Source: JANYBV01 sp043763155 (GTDB taxonomy: Bacteria > Pseudomonadota > Alphaproteobacteria > Rickettsiales > SXRF01). Taken from it: DNA of 32,754 nt. The stretch lies in the NCBI GenBank assembly GCA_043763155.1, contig JAYULW010000017.1, positions 1 through 32,754 of the forward strand, in the 5' to 3' direction. Under the pieces are notes generated by a model. The model had not been told where the DNA came from. It ran no database searches and saw only the letters and a list, made by a program, of their open reading frames with translations. This document shows, piece by piece, positions 23,835 to 30,312 of the stretch (position 1 is its first letter; every line of letters begins with the position of its first letter). Position numbers and translations under genes: made by a program.

Positions 23835-24617
23835 ATGACACAAGCGCTCAAGAGAGCCAAAGGGGAAGGTACACGTGAGTGGCTTATCCGTTTTGCAGAA
23901 ACCAGTGAAAACGATAATGCTATGAAGAATCAATCTGTTGAAGAACTCCCCAAGACTGAAACTTCTTCGAAGCAATTTCGCACCTCTGAACGACTCCAGA
24001 TGTTGGGTATTCCCGAAGCGGAGATGACGCCGTCGGTGAGCCTTGCCGTGTCGGCGCTGATCGAAAAACTCGACGATGTGAACCGCGAACTTTCGCGCAC
24101 GAAAGACAGCCTGTCGGAAATCGAACGTTTGGTGGATGTGGATTGCCTTGCGCCGATCCCGAACCGCCGCGCCTTTATGCGCCGCCTGAGCTGGGCCATT
24201 ACCATGCATGACCGCTACGCGCACCCCTCGACCATCCTGTATTTCGATATCAACGATTTCAAGCAGATCAACGACCAGTACGGCCATGCGGCGGGGGACC
24301 TTGCTATCAGGCATGTGTCGCAGCTGCTTTCGGCGGCCATGCGCGAGTCGGACTTTCTGGCCCGCATTGGCGGCGACGAGTTTGCCATCATCATGTATTA
24401 CGCCTCGGAAGATGCGGCCCGCAAGAGGGGCGCCAAGATTGCCGAGAAGCTGCAAAAAACGCCGTTTCACTTTAACGGCAAGGCGCTTTGCGTATCTGCG
24501 GCCTATGGCTGCTACACGGTGCGCTGCGGCGACGACGCGGAATCCTCGCTCGCTGCGGCGGATATGTCCATGTATGTGGATAAGCGCCGGATCAAGGCTG
24601 GCACGGCTTCAGCTTAA
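23835..24617 (+). CDS. GGDEF-domain diguanylate cyclase
   Basis: The C-terminal domain (about residues 98-255) is a GGDEF domain that should make c-di-GMP from two GTP. It shows PNRRAF at 109-114, FDINDFKQINDQYGHAAGD at 137-154 and an intact GGDEF at 179-183. RESD at 170-173 lies exactly five residues before it, which is the canonical RxxD inhibitory site, so product feedback is expected. The N-terminal ~95 residues are charged with a short coiled coil (about 72-100) and no membrane helix or recognisable sensor domain, so the enzyme is cytosolic and may be controlled by dimerisation. No Shine-Dalgarno precedes 23835; Met30 (23922) is an alternative. Confidence 0.92.
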   Translation: MTQALKRAKGEGTREWLIRFAETSENDNAMKNQSVEELPKTETSSKQFRTSERLQMLGIPEAEMTPSVSLAVSALIEKLDDVNRELSRTKDSLSEIERLVDVDCLAPIPNRRAFMRRLSWAITMHDRYAHPSTILYFDINDFKQINDQYGHAAGDLAIRHVSQLLSAAMRESDFLARIGGDEFAIIMYYASEDAARKRGAKIAEKLQKTPFHFNGKALCVSAAYGCYTVRCGDDAESSLAAADMSMYVDKRRIKAGTASA

Positions 24618-24635
24618 CCCTTAGGTTTTTAAGCT
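24611..24635 (+). terminator. Weak hairpin after the GGDEF gene
   Basis: AGCTTAA, which includes the TAA stop, pairs with TTAAGCT at 24629-24635. AACC/GGTT inside the loop extends the stem past a small bulge. There is no T run after it, so termination is doubtful. Confidence 0.3.
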
Positions 24636-24693
24636 TCTGAATCTCCCTTAGTCTGCTGATTTTCCTTTCCTTTCGGGAGGGGCATTTCCGTGG

Positions 24694-24722
24694 TTGTGCA
24701 ATGACTTGGGTTTTGCTACATT
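24694..24722 (+). promoter_or_regulatory. Candidate promoter of the TAXI receptor gene
   Basis: TTGTGC and TACATT are separated by 17 nt. The predicted transcript begins after the TTG at 24694 that would otherwise open a longer frame, supporting the start at 24766. Confidence 0.4.
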
Positions 24723-24765
24723 GCGCATCCGGTTTTTAAAAAATATAGCAGGGGCCAACGAAACC

Positions 24766-25743
24766 ATGTTCAACATCCACGCCAAAGCCGCGTTGTTTTT
24801 CTCGATCGCAGCATTGTCCTTCGCGGGCGATGCATTAGCCGCCGATAAGACGGTGACCATCGGAACTGCTGGTGTTACGGGCGTGTATTATCCTGCGGGC
24901 GGCGCCATTTGCCGCCTTGTGAACCGTGGCCGCAAAGAACACGGCATTCGCTGCACGGTGGAATCCACCGGCGGCTCCATCAATAATTTAGAAGCCATCA
25001 ACAAGGGCGAGCTGGAACTGGGCGTTGTGCAGTCCGACCTTTTGTATGATGCTTATAACGGCATGGAAGTATTTGCCGATGTGGGCGCGGATAAGCGCTT
25101 GCGTAGCGTGTTCGCGCTGCACTCCGAGCCGTTTACGGTTGTGGTGCGCAAGGATGCGAAGATCAATACGTTCGACGATTTGAAACGCAAAAAAGTATAT
25201 CTGGGCGCGCCCGGCAGCGGCATGCGCGCGACCATGGAAGAGCTGATGCACCAGAAGGGCTGGACGGAAAAAACCTTTTCCAGCGTGGTTGACCTGAAGA
25301 GCACCGACCAGGCGCAGGCGCTGTGCAGCGGCAAAATTGACGCTATGATTTATGCGGGCGGCCACCCTAACGGCGCCATCCAGCAGATCACCAGCATGTG
25401 CCCCACCAAACTGCTCGATGTTGACGGCGACATCATTGACAAGATGATTGCAGACCATCCGTATTACGCACACGCCATCATTCCCGGCGGCATGTATGTG
25501 GGCAACCCTAAGGATGTCCACACGTTCGGCGTGAAGGCAGTACTGGTCGCATCGTCGGAACTCGACGACAATACCGTGTATGAAATCGTAAAGGCAGTAT
25601 TCGACAATATTGATAACTTCAAAACGCTGCACCCCGTGTTTGCCACCCTCAACCCCAAGTTGATGGTGCTGACTGGTAACACTGCGCCCATCCACCCCGG
25701 CGCATTAAAATATTTCAAAGAAAAAGGTCTGATTGATCAATAG
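24766..25743 (+). CDS. TAXI-family periplasmic solute receptor
   Basis: The protein is a TAXI-type substrate-binding protein, the class normally paired with a fused TRAP permease. From the ATG at 24766 it has a signal peptide ending GDALA|A (cleavage near residue 25) and then the family start TVTIGTAGVTGVYYPAGGAIC. ESTGGSINNLEAINKGELEL and VQSDLLYDAYNG follow, then LRSVFALHSEPFTVVVR and the YLGAPGSGMRATMEELM segment. The length is 325 residues. GGGG lies 11 nt upstream of the ATG, a rather long spacing. No TRAP permease gene is in the window. A DAACS symporter starts 54 nt after its stop on the same strand, so that symporter is the likely partner. Known TAXI ligands include glutamate and related acids, but the ligand here is not shown. 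Confidence 0.92.
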   Translation: MFNIHAKAALFFSIAALSFAGDALAADKTVTIGTAGVTGVYYPAGGAICRLVNRGRKEHGIRCTVESTGGSINNLEAINKGELELGVVQSDLLYDAYNGMEVFADVGADKRLRSVFALHSEPFTVVVRKDAKINTFDDLKRKKVYLGAPGSGMRATMEELMHQKGWTEKTFSSVVDLKSTDQAQALCSGKIDAMIYAGGHPNGAIQQITSMCPTKLLDVDGDIIDKMIADHPYYAHAIIPGGMYVGNPKDVHTFGVKAVLVASSELDDNTVYEIVKAVFDNIDNFKTLHPVFATLNPKLMVLTGNTAPIHPGALKYFKEKGLIDQ

Positions 25744-25797
25744 ACAGACCGTAATCTTTGCGTATATACGACCATCCGTATCATTTTTAGGAGAGTT

Positions 25798-27090
25798 ATG
25801 ACCGCTTCTGTGAAGTCATTGTTAGGTAAACTGTGGTTCCGTGTTCTGCTTGGCTTAATTCTTGGTATCTTCGTTGGTTTCACTGTAGGCCCCATGCAGG
25901 ACGTGTTCGGCATGGATGGCAAAAGCTTCCTGACCGATTACATCAAACCCATCGGCACTATCTTTATCAACCTGATCAAGATGGTCGTCGTGCCGCTGAT
26001 TTTCTTCTCGCTTGTTTCGGGCATCACGGGCATGACCGACGCCGAAGCCTTCAAGCGCATTGGCCTTAAATCCGTTGGCGCGTACCTGATGACGGGCGCG
26101 TTTGCGGTTTGCATCGGCTTGCTGTTTGGCACCATCTTCCATCCCGGTTTGGGCGCCGACCTTGCATCGCTCAAAGTGCATGCCCAGACTGCTCCTGCTG
26201 CGGTTGTGCCCGCGCAGGAATTCAGCATGATCAAACTATTCGTGGACATGGTTCCGACGAATGTTCTTGAGGCGATGGCTAAGGATAATATTTTGCAAGT
26301 TGTCGTGTTTGCCATTTTCGTGGGCGTTACGCTCAACAAGCTCGGCGAAAAAACGCGTGACCTGACCAAGCTGCTGCAGCAATCGGCGGAAATGGTATTC
26401 AAGATGATCGAAATGATCGTGCGCTTCTCGCCGTACGGTGTTTTCGCACTGATGTCGTGGGCTGTGGGCACGCAAGGGCTTGAAGTATTGATCGCGCTGC
26501 TTAAGTTGGTGTGTACGGTGCTTGGCGCATTGTTCACGCAGTACCTGCTCTTTGGTGTTATGATCGGGATATTCGGGCGCATGTCGCCGATGCCGTTTTA
26601 CAAAAAGATTGTGGAAGTGCAGTTGCTCGCTTTTTCTACAAGCAGCAGCAAGGCGACGCTTTCGACCGCTATGCGCGTGGTGCAGGAACGCATCGGGGTA
26701 TCTAAAACCAGCACCTCTTTCGTGCTGCCGCTGGGTACGTCTATCAACATGGACGGCACAGCTATTTACCTGGGCATCTGCGCGTTGTTCTTCAGCCAGG
26801 CGTATGGCATTCCCATTGATGCGCACCACTACCTCATCCTGATCCTGACGGCGACGCTTGGCTCTATCGGCGCGGCGGGTATTCCGGGCGGGTCGCTTAT
26901 CATGATGGGCATGGTGCTGACGTCGGTTGGTTTGCCGCTGGAAGGCATCGCGCTGATTGCGGGCGTGGACCGTATCCTTGATATGTTGCGCACCACCGTG
27001 AACATCACGGGGGATTCGGTGATTACGATGCTGGTGGACAAGTCCGAAGGCACGTTCAACGAAGCGATGTACAATAATCCTGAAGCTTAG
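25798..27090 (+). CDS. DAACS (SLC1-type) dicarboxylate/amino acid:cation symporter
   Basis: This membrane carrier resembles GltP/DctA/GltT and should import acidic amino acids or C4-dicarboxylates with H+ or Na+. It has 430 residues with about eight hydrophobic segments. The reentrant serine-rich motif is FSTSSSKATLSTAM, where most relatives have SSSAATLP. The other landmarks are intact: NMDGTAIYLG, AAGIPGGSL and DRILDMLRTTVNITGDS. A Lys instead of Ala after the serine run is notable. AGGAGA lies about 4 nt before the ATG. It follows the TAXI receptor gene by 54 nt and is probably co-transcribed. Its stop overlaps the stop of the convergent 819-residue gene. Confidence 0.93.
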   Translation: MTASVKSLLGKLWFRVLLGLILGIFVGFTVGPMQDVFGMDGKSFLTDYIKPIGTIFINLIKMVVVPLIFFSLVSGITGMTDAEAFKRIGLKSVGAYLMTGAFAVCIGLLFGTIFHPGLGADLASLKVHAQTAPAAVVPAQEFSMIKLFVDMVPTNVLEAMAKDNILQVVVFAIFVGVTLNKLGEKTRDLTKLLQQSAEMVFKMIEMIVRFSPYGVFALMSWAVGTQGLEVLIALLKLVCTVLGALFTQYLLFGVMIGIFGRMSPMPFYKKIVEVQLLAFSTSSSKATLSTAMRVVQERIGVSKTSTSFVLPLGTSINMDGTAIYLGICALFFSQAYGIPIDAHHYLILILTATLGSIGAAGIPGGSLIMMGMVLTSVGLPLEGIALIAGVDRILDMLRTTVNITGDSVITMLVDKSEGTFNEAMYNNPEA

Positions 27091-29546
27091 TTAGCCCTGT
27101 CGGGGCCTTTGCGATTGCGCGGGTTCAGCGGATCATTCTGCGCGGGCGTGCGGTTGTCGGGCGGGAGTTTTTCCGTGCCTGTCACACTTGCCATCTGGTT
27201 TCCGATATTGCGCAATGAACCACCCAGCTGCTGAATAGCGGCGAGGTCGGTATCTTTCAGGCCCTTGGGCGCAGAGATTTTCGGCGCGTTGGGGTTTTTC
27301 GCAGAGGTGTTGATGGTGGTTGCGCGGCTGGACATGCCCATGATGGGGCTTTGATCGGCGAAGCGGCCTGTGCCTTGCAGGCGGTCGTCGGCGTCCAGCA
27401 CGGCGCGGTTCTGGGTCTGTTTCTGCTGTGTTTTGACCACTTTCGTGCCTGCAATGCTGCTGCCGGCTACGTGGCTTTCCTTGCGCATGTCCTTGGATTC
27501 TTCGGCGAAGCGGCCTTGCTTGAGCGAGTAATCGTCAGCGTTGATGTCGAGCATTTTCTTCTTTTGCTTTTTCGCGCCCTTGCCGGAGCGCGGCTTGGCG
27601 TCGCCGCCACGGCGTTTCTTTTTGCGCTTGCTGGTGTCGGATTGGGTCAGCGCCGCTTCCACCATTTCCTGCGCAATGTCTTCTTCCTGGTCTTCTTCGC
27701 TTTGGGCCATGACGCCCAGCGCTTTTTCCAAGCTTGCTTCGGCGGTTTTGACGAGGCGGTTTACCGTTTGCTTGCTTAAGTCGTTCCAGTTTTCGGGGGC
27801 GCCGGAGTCGGCGGCGGAAATCTGCTGGGCGCTGGCGATACTGTTTGGCAGTTCCTTGGCGGCCATGAGTTTGACGGCGTGGGCGAAGCCCTTCACGGTG
27901 TTTGCGCCTTCGGTGATGCGGTTGTCCTGCACGATTTCGGGATTGGTTTGCGCTGCTTCCAGCGCGAGGTTGTGATACATGCCGGAGAGTTCTTCGATTT
28001 GTTGTGCGAAGGCGGCTTGCTCGCGCGGTTTTGCGGTCTCGATGAACTCCTGCAGCGTCTGGTCGCCGTAGGGAACCTGCTGCAGGCGTAAAAGCACGCT
28101 TCGCGCCAGTTCGATGGATTCTTCGCGCGCCGCTTCCTGGCCGCGCAGTGCTTCGTTCATGAGGACGGCGTGGTGTTCCATGCGTTCGCTGGAGAGCATC
28201 AGGCGCTCGAGGCTGCTATGGGCCAGCTCGCGGCCGCTCACGGTTTCAAGCCCCAGCTCCAGCGTTTCCAGCAGGCGCTCCACCGGCAGGGTGATACGTA
28301 AATCCGCTTCCTTGGGCAGCGAGTCTATGAGCTGGTTCAGGCGGCGCTCGCGCTCGTCGTCTTCGCGCAGCATGCGGCGGGTGTGTTCGGCCATTTCCAG
28401 GGCAATGGTTGCGGATGTGTCGCGGGCTTGTTCCACAGCAGCGTTGGCTTGCGCGAGATGCGGGTTGCCGTTTTGCGCATTCTTGAGATGCGCGGAGAAA
28501 ATATCTATGAGGCGGGCGAAGGATTGTTTCTTGGCGACGATGGCGCTTGGCGTTCCCTGATCGAGGAATTCTTCCATGCTGCGGTCGTTGAATTCCATGT
28601 TGCGCAGGTTGCGCAGGATCTTGCGGGCTTCTTCCACCGATTCATCGCGCGGTACTTCGGCCAGCGTGTCTATGGATTGCAAATTGTTGGCAGTCTTTAC
28701 GGCCTGCTCAGTAATTTCGATGGATTCGGTGATGGCGTCTTTTTCTGCGCTGGCAGCGGGGGCTTGCTGTTCCTTTGTTTCCGGCGCTTTGGTTTCTGCC
28801 TTTGTTTCCAGATCGCGCGATTGGGCGTCGGCGTCGTAGGTGTCGCTGGTGGTATCTGGTTTAGGGAGGGGTGTGCTTACATAGCCCGGCGGCGGGGCTG
28901 CGAGCGCTGCGGGGTGGAAGGGGGATTCGGCAAGTTGCGGCAGCGCCCAATCGCGGTTGGTGAGCGCGAGGAACGATTTGAGGCTTGCAAGCATCGGCTG
29001 GCGGACGGTGGGTGTTTCCTGAATCTCCAGCAGGTATTTATACATCTCCATGGCGCCGACGCCGTCAATGTTTGCGACGTCCATGCTGGTGGAGCGGGTG
29101 AAGGCGCGGGTGCCCCATTTGTCGTTGGATAGGGCTTGGCCCAAACTTTCGGCGATGCTTTCGATGCGCTCAATTTGCGGGCGGGCGCCTTCTTTGAATT
29201 CGCCCGTTTGTTCGTAATGGCCCAGCACGAAGTTGCGGATGACGGCGATGTTGCCGCGCATGGCATCGAGGCGGGCGTAGCCTTCGTGCTTGGGGTCGGT
29301 GAGGGCGGGGTTATTTAGTTTTTTGGCGATGATTGCGTCGAAATACGCATAGCGCTCAGGGTTGAAGCCCATCTCGCCCTGTGTTGCCTTGAGGTAGTGG
29401 TTGTGGGCGGCCCAGGTGTTTTCCGCAGGGATGACGAAGGGACCACTGGAGGGGTAGGAATGCAGGCGGTAGTCTTTGCGCGGCGGGCTGGTTTCGCCCG
29501 CTTCGGGTTCGTCTTGCGGGAGTTCTGTATCGGCGCCGTCAGCCAT
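27087..29546 (-). CDS. Unrecognised 819-residue protein with internal duplications
   Basis: I do not recognise the family. The N-terminal ~210 residues look globular, then an acidic Pro/Glu/Thr-rich linker (about 215-275). A repeat of about 75 residues occurs twice, at 302-376 (ESVEEARKILRNLRNMEF) and 476-552 (ESIELARSVLLRLQQVPY). The shared later pattern is a Phe-rich EEFL/QEFI step and a final NP-containing loop. Between them is a long helical, charged segment. A Lys/Arg-rich cluster (640-664) follows, then a short motif twice: DADD-x-L-x2-GRFA-xxS at about 667-684 and 717-733. No signal peptide or membrane helix is present. TGGA lies 6 nt before the ATG, 25 nt after the DUF2610 gene, so they form one operon. 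Confidence 0.8.
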   Translation of the reverse strand: MADGADTELPQDEPEAGETSPPRKDYRLHSYPSSGPFVIPAENTWAAHNHYLKATQGEMGFNPERYAYFDAIIAKKLNNPALTDPKHEGYARLDAMRGNIAVIRNFVLGHYEQTGEFKEGARPQIERIESIAESLGQALSNDKWGTRAFTRSTSMDVANIDGVGAMEMYKYLLEIQETPTVRQPMLASLKSFLALTNRDWALPQLAESPFHPAALAAPPPGYVSTPLPKPDTTSDTYDADAQSRDLETKAETKAPETKEQQAPAASAEKDAITESIEITEQAVKTANNLQSIDTLAEVPRDESVEEARKILRNLRNMEFNDRSMEEFLDQGTPSAIVAKKQSFARLIDIFSAHLKNAQNGNPHLAQANAAVEQARDTSATIALEMAEHTRRMLREDDERERRLNQLIDSLPKEADLRITLPVERLLETLELGLETVSGRELAHSSLERLMLSSERMEHHAVLMNEALRGQEAAREESIELARSVLLRLQQVPYGDQTLQEFIETAKPREQAAFAQQIEELSGMYHNLALEAAQTNPEIVQDNRITEGANTVKGFAHAVKLMAAKELPNSIASAQQISAADSGAPENWNDLSKQTVNRLVKTAEASLEKALGVMAQSEEDQEEDIAQEMVEAALTQSDTSKRKKKRRGGDAKPRSGKGAKKQKKKMLDINADDYSLKQGRFAEESKDMRKESHVAGSSIAGTKVVKTQQKQTQNRAVLDADDRLQGTGRFADQSPIMGMSSRATTINTSAKNPNAPKISAPKGLKDTDLAAIQQLGGSLRNIGNQMASVTGTEKLPPDNRTPAQNDPLNPRNRKGPDRAN

Positions 29547-29571
29547 GCATTATCCAAAAATGGAAGCGGTT

Positions 29572-29853
29572 CTAAGCGTTGCCTTCTTTCACTTCGACGC
29601 CGCCGTTTTCGCTGCTGGCGGTGCCGAGTGCGTAAACGCACAGATCTTCAAACGATACGTTGTTCTCGATGGAGATTTTGTGCAGGCGCTCGAAGCTGTC
29701 CATCACTTCCTGAGGGATGGTGCCGCCGCGGATGGTGGAGAGCCACCACGCCTGATGCTGGAGCGGGTGACGCGCGGGGTGGGGTTCGCCCACATACACG
29801 TGGAAGGGGTATTTGGTGCCGTTGAAATCGCACGGTACGGTGAAACGCTTCAT
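29572..29853 (-). CDS. DUF2610 family protein
   Basis: This 93-residue protein matches the DUF2610 family known from Rickettsia and other alphaproteobacteria. It starts KRFTVPCDFNGTKYPFHVYV, continues with GEPHPARHPLQHQA and RGGTIPQEVMDSFERL, and ends with the NNVSFEDLCVYAL motif. The role is unknown. It is cytosolic by sequence. AGGAG lies 8 nt before the ATG. A candidate extended -10 is at 29887-29892. The 819-residue gene follows 25 nt downstream, so the pair may act together. Confidence 0.85.
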   Translation of the reverse strand: MKRFTVPCDFNGTKYPFHVYVGEPHPARHPLQHQAWWLSTIRGGTIPQEVMDSFERLHKISIENNVSFEDLCVYALGTASSENGGVEVKEGNA

Positions 29854-29886
29854 GAACCAGACTCCTGAATGATCTAAACTGGCCTC

Positions 29887-29892
29887 AGTGTA
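29887..29892 (-). promoter_or_regulatory. Candidate extended -10 for the DUF2610 gene
   Basis: Reading the minus strand, TGC is directly followed by TACACT, about 33 nt before the DUF2610 ATG. No good -35 is visible. Confidence 0.3.
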
Positions 29893-29924
29893 GCACAGCT
29901 ATATTACCGAATTATGACATTTTT

Positions 29925-29940
29925 TTGCCCAAAGGGGCAA
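29925..29940. terminator. Short hairpin after NDUFS4-like gene
   Basis: TTGCCC-AAAG-GGGCAA is a perfect 6-bp stem two bases beyond the stop of the NDUFS4-like gene. On the minus strand, where the gene is, it is followed by A residues, so it is not a standard intrinsic terminator in that direction. Confidence 0.35.
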
Positions 29941-29942
29941 TT

Positions 29943-30248
29943 TTAGGCCTTATCCACCACCCGGTCGAACTTGAAATTGTCGGCATAGGCGCGTTTGCGC
30001 TGTTTGCGGGCGTGAGGGTCCAGCACATCATAGGGGATTTTCTGGCGCTGGGCGTAGGCGATGGCTGCTTCCTTGGTCGGAAAATGCAGATGCACTTCCT
30101 GCGGCATGTCGGTCATTCCCACCCAACCCATTAAACTATCAACGAAATAGGGCTTTTCGGGCTTGAATTTCAGCAGCCATGCGTTCATTTTAGCCGTGCC
30201 GGACTGCATGGCGTTTTTGTCGGGGCTGTAGATGATGGCTTTGGCCAT
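29943..30248 (-). CDS. NDUFS4-like NADH dehydrogenase accessory subunit
   Basis: The 101-residue protein matches the conserved ETC complex I accessory family (NDUFS4 type) shared by alphaproteobacteria and mitochondria. The landmarks are AIIYSPDKNAMQSGTAK, the PYFVDSLMGWVGMTD segment where relatives have DPLMGW, VHLHFPTKEAAIAYAQR and the C-terminal KRAYADNFKFDR. It should sit on the matrix/cytoplasmic arm of complex I. No nuo genes are in the window, which is usual for this subunit. A good promoter (30280-30308) overlaps the space after rnr, so it is transcribed on its own. There is no clear Shine-Dalgarno. Confidence 0.9.
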   Translation of the reverse strand: MAKAIIYSPDKNAMQSGTAKMNAWLLKFKPEKPYFVDSLMGWVGMTDMPQEVHLHFPTKEAAIAYAQRQKIPYDVLDPHARKQRKRAYADNFKFDRVVDKA

Positions 30249-30279
30249 GGGGCGCTCATTTTAGGGTTCAACAGGCGGA

Positions 30280-30308
30280 AATATAATCAGAACCCGTGCA
30301 AATTGCAA
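30280..30308 (-). promoter_or_regulatory. Promoter for the NDUFS4-like gene
   Basis: Reading the minus strand, TTGCAA and TATATT are separated by 17 nt, with a leader of about 25 nt before the ATG. It lies just downstream of the rnr stop. Confidence 0.5.
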
Positions 30309-30312
30309 GGGG

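Noticed and set aside
29925..29940. Intrinsic terminator for the NDUFS4-like gene
   Set aside because: The hairpin is good, but on the gene's strand it is followed by A residues rather than T residues.
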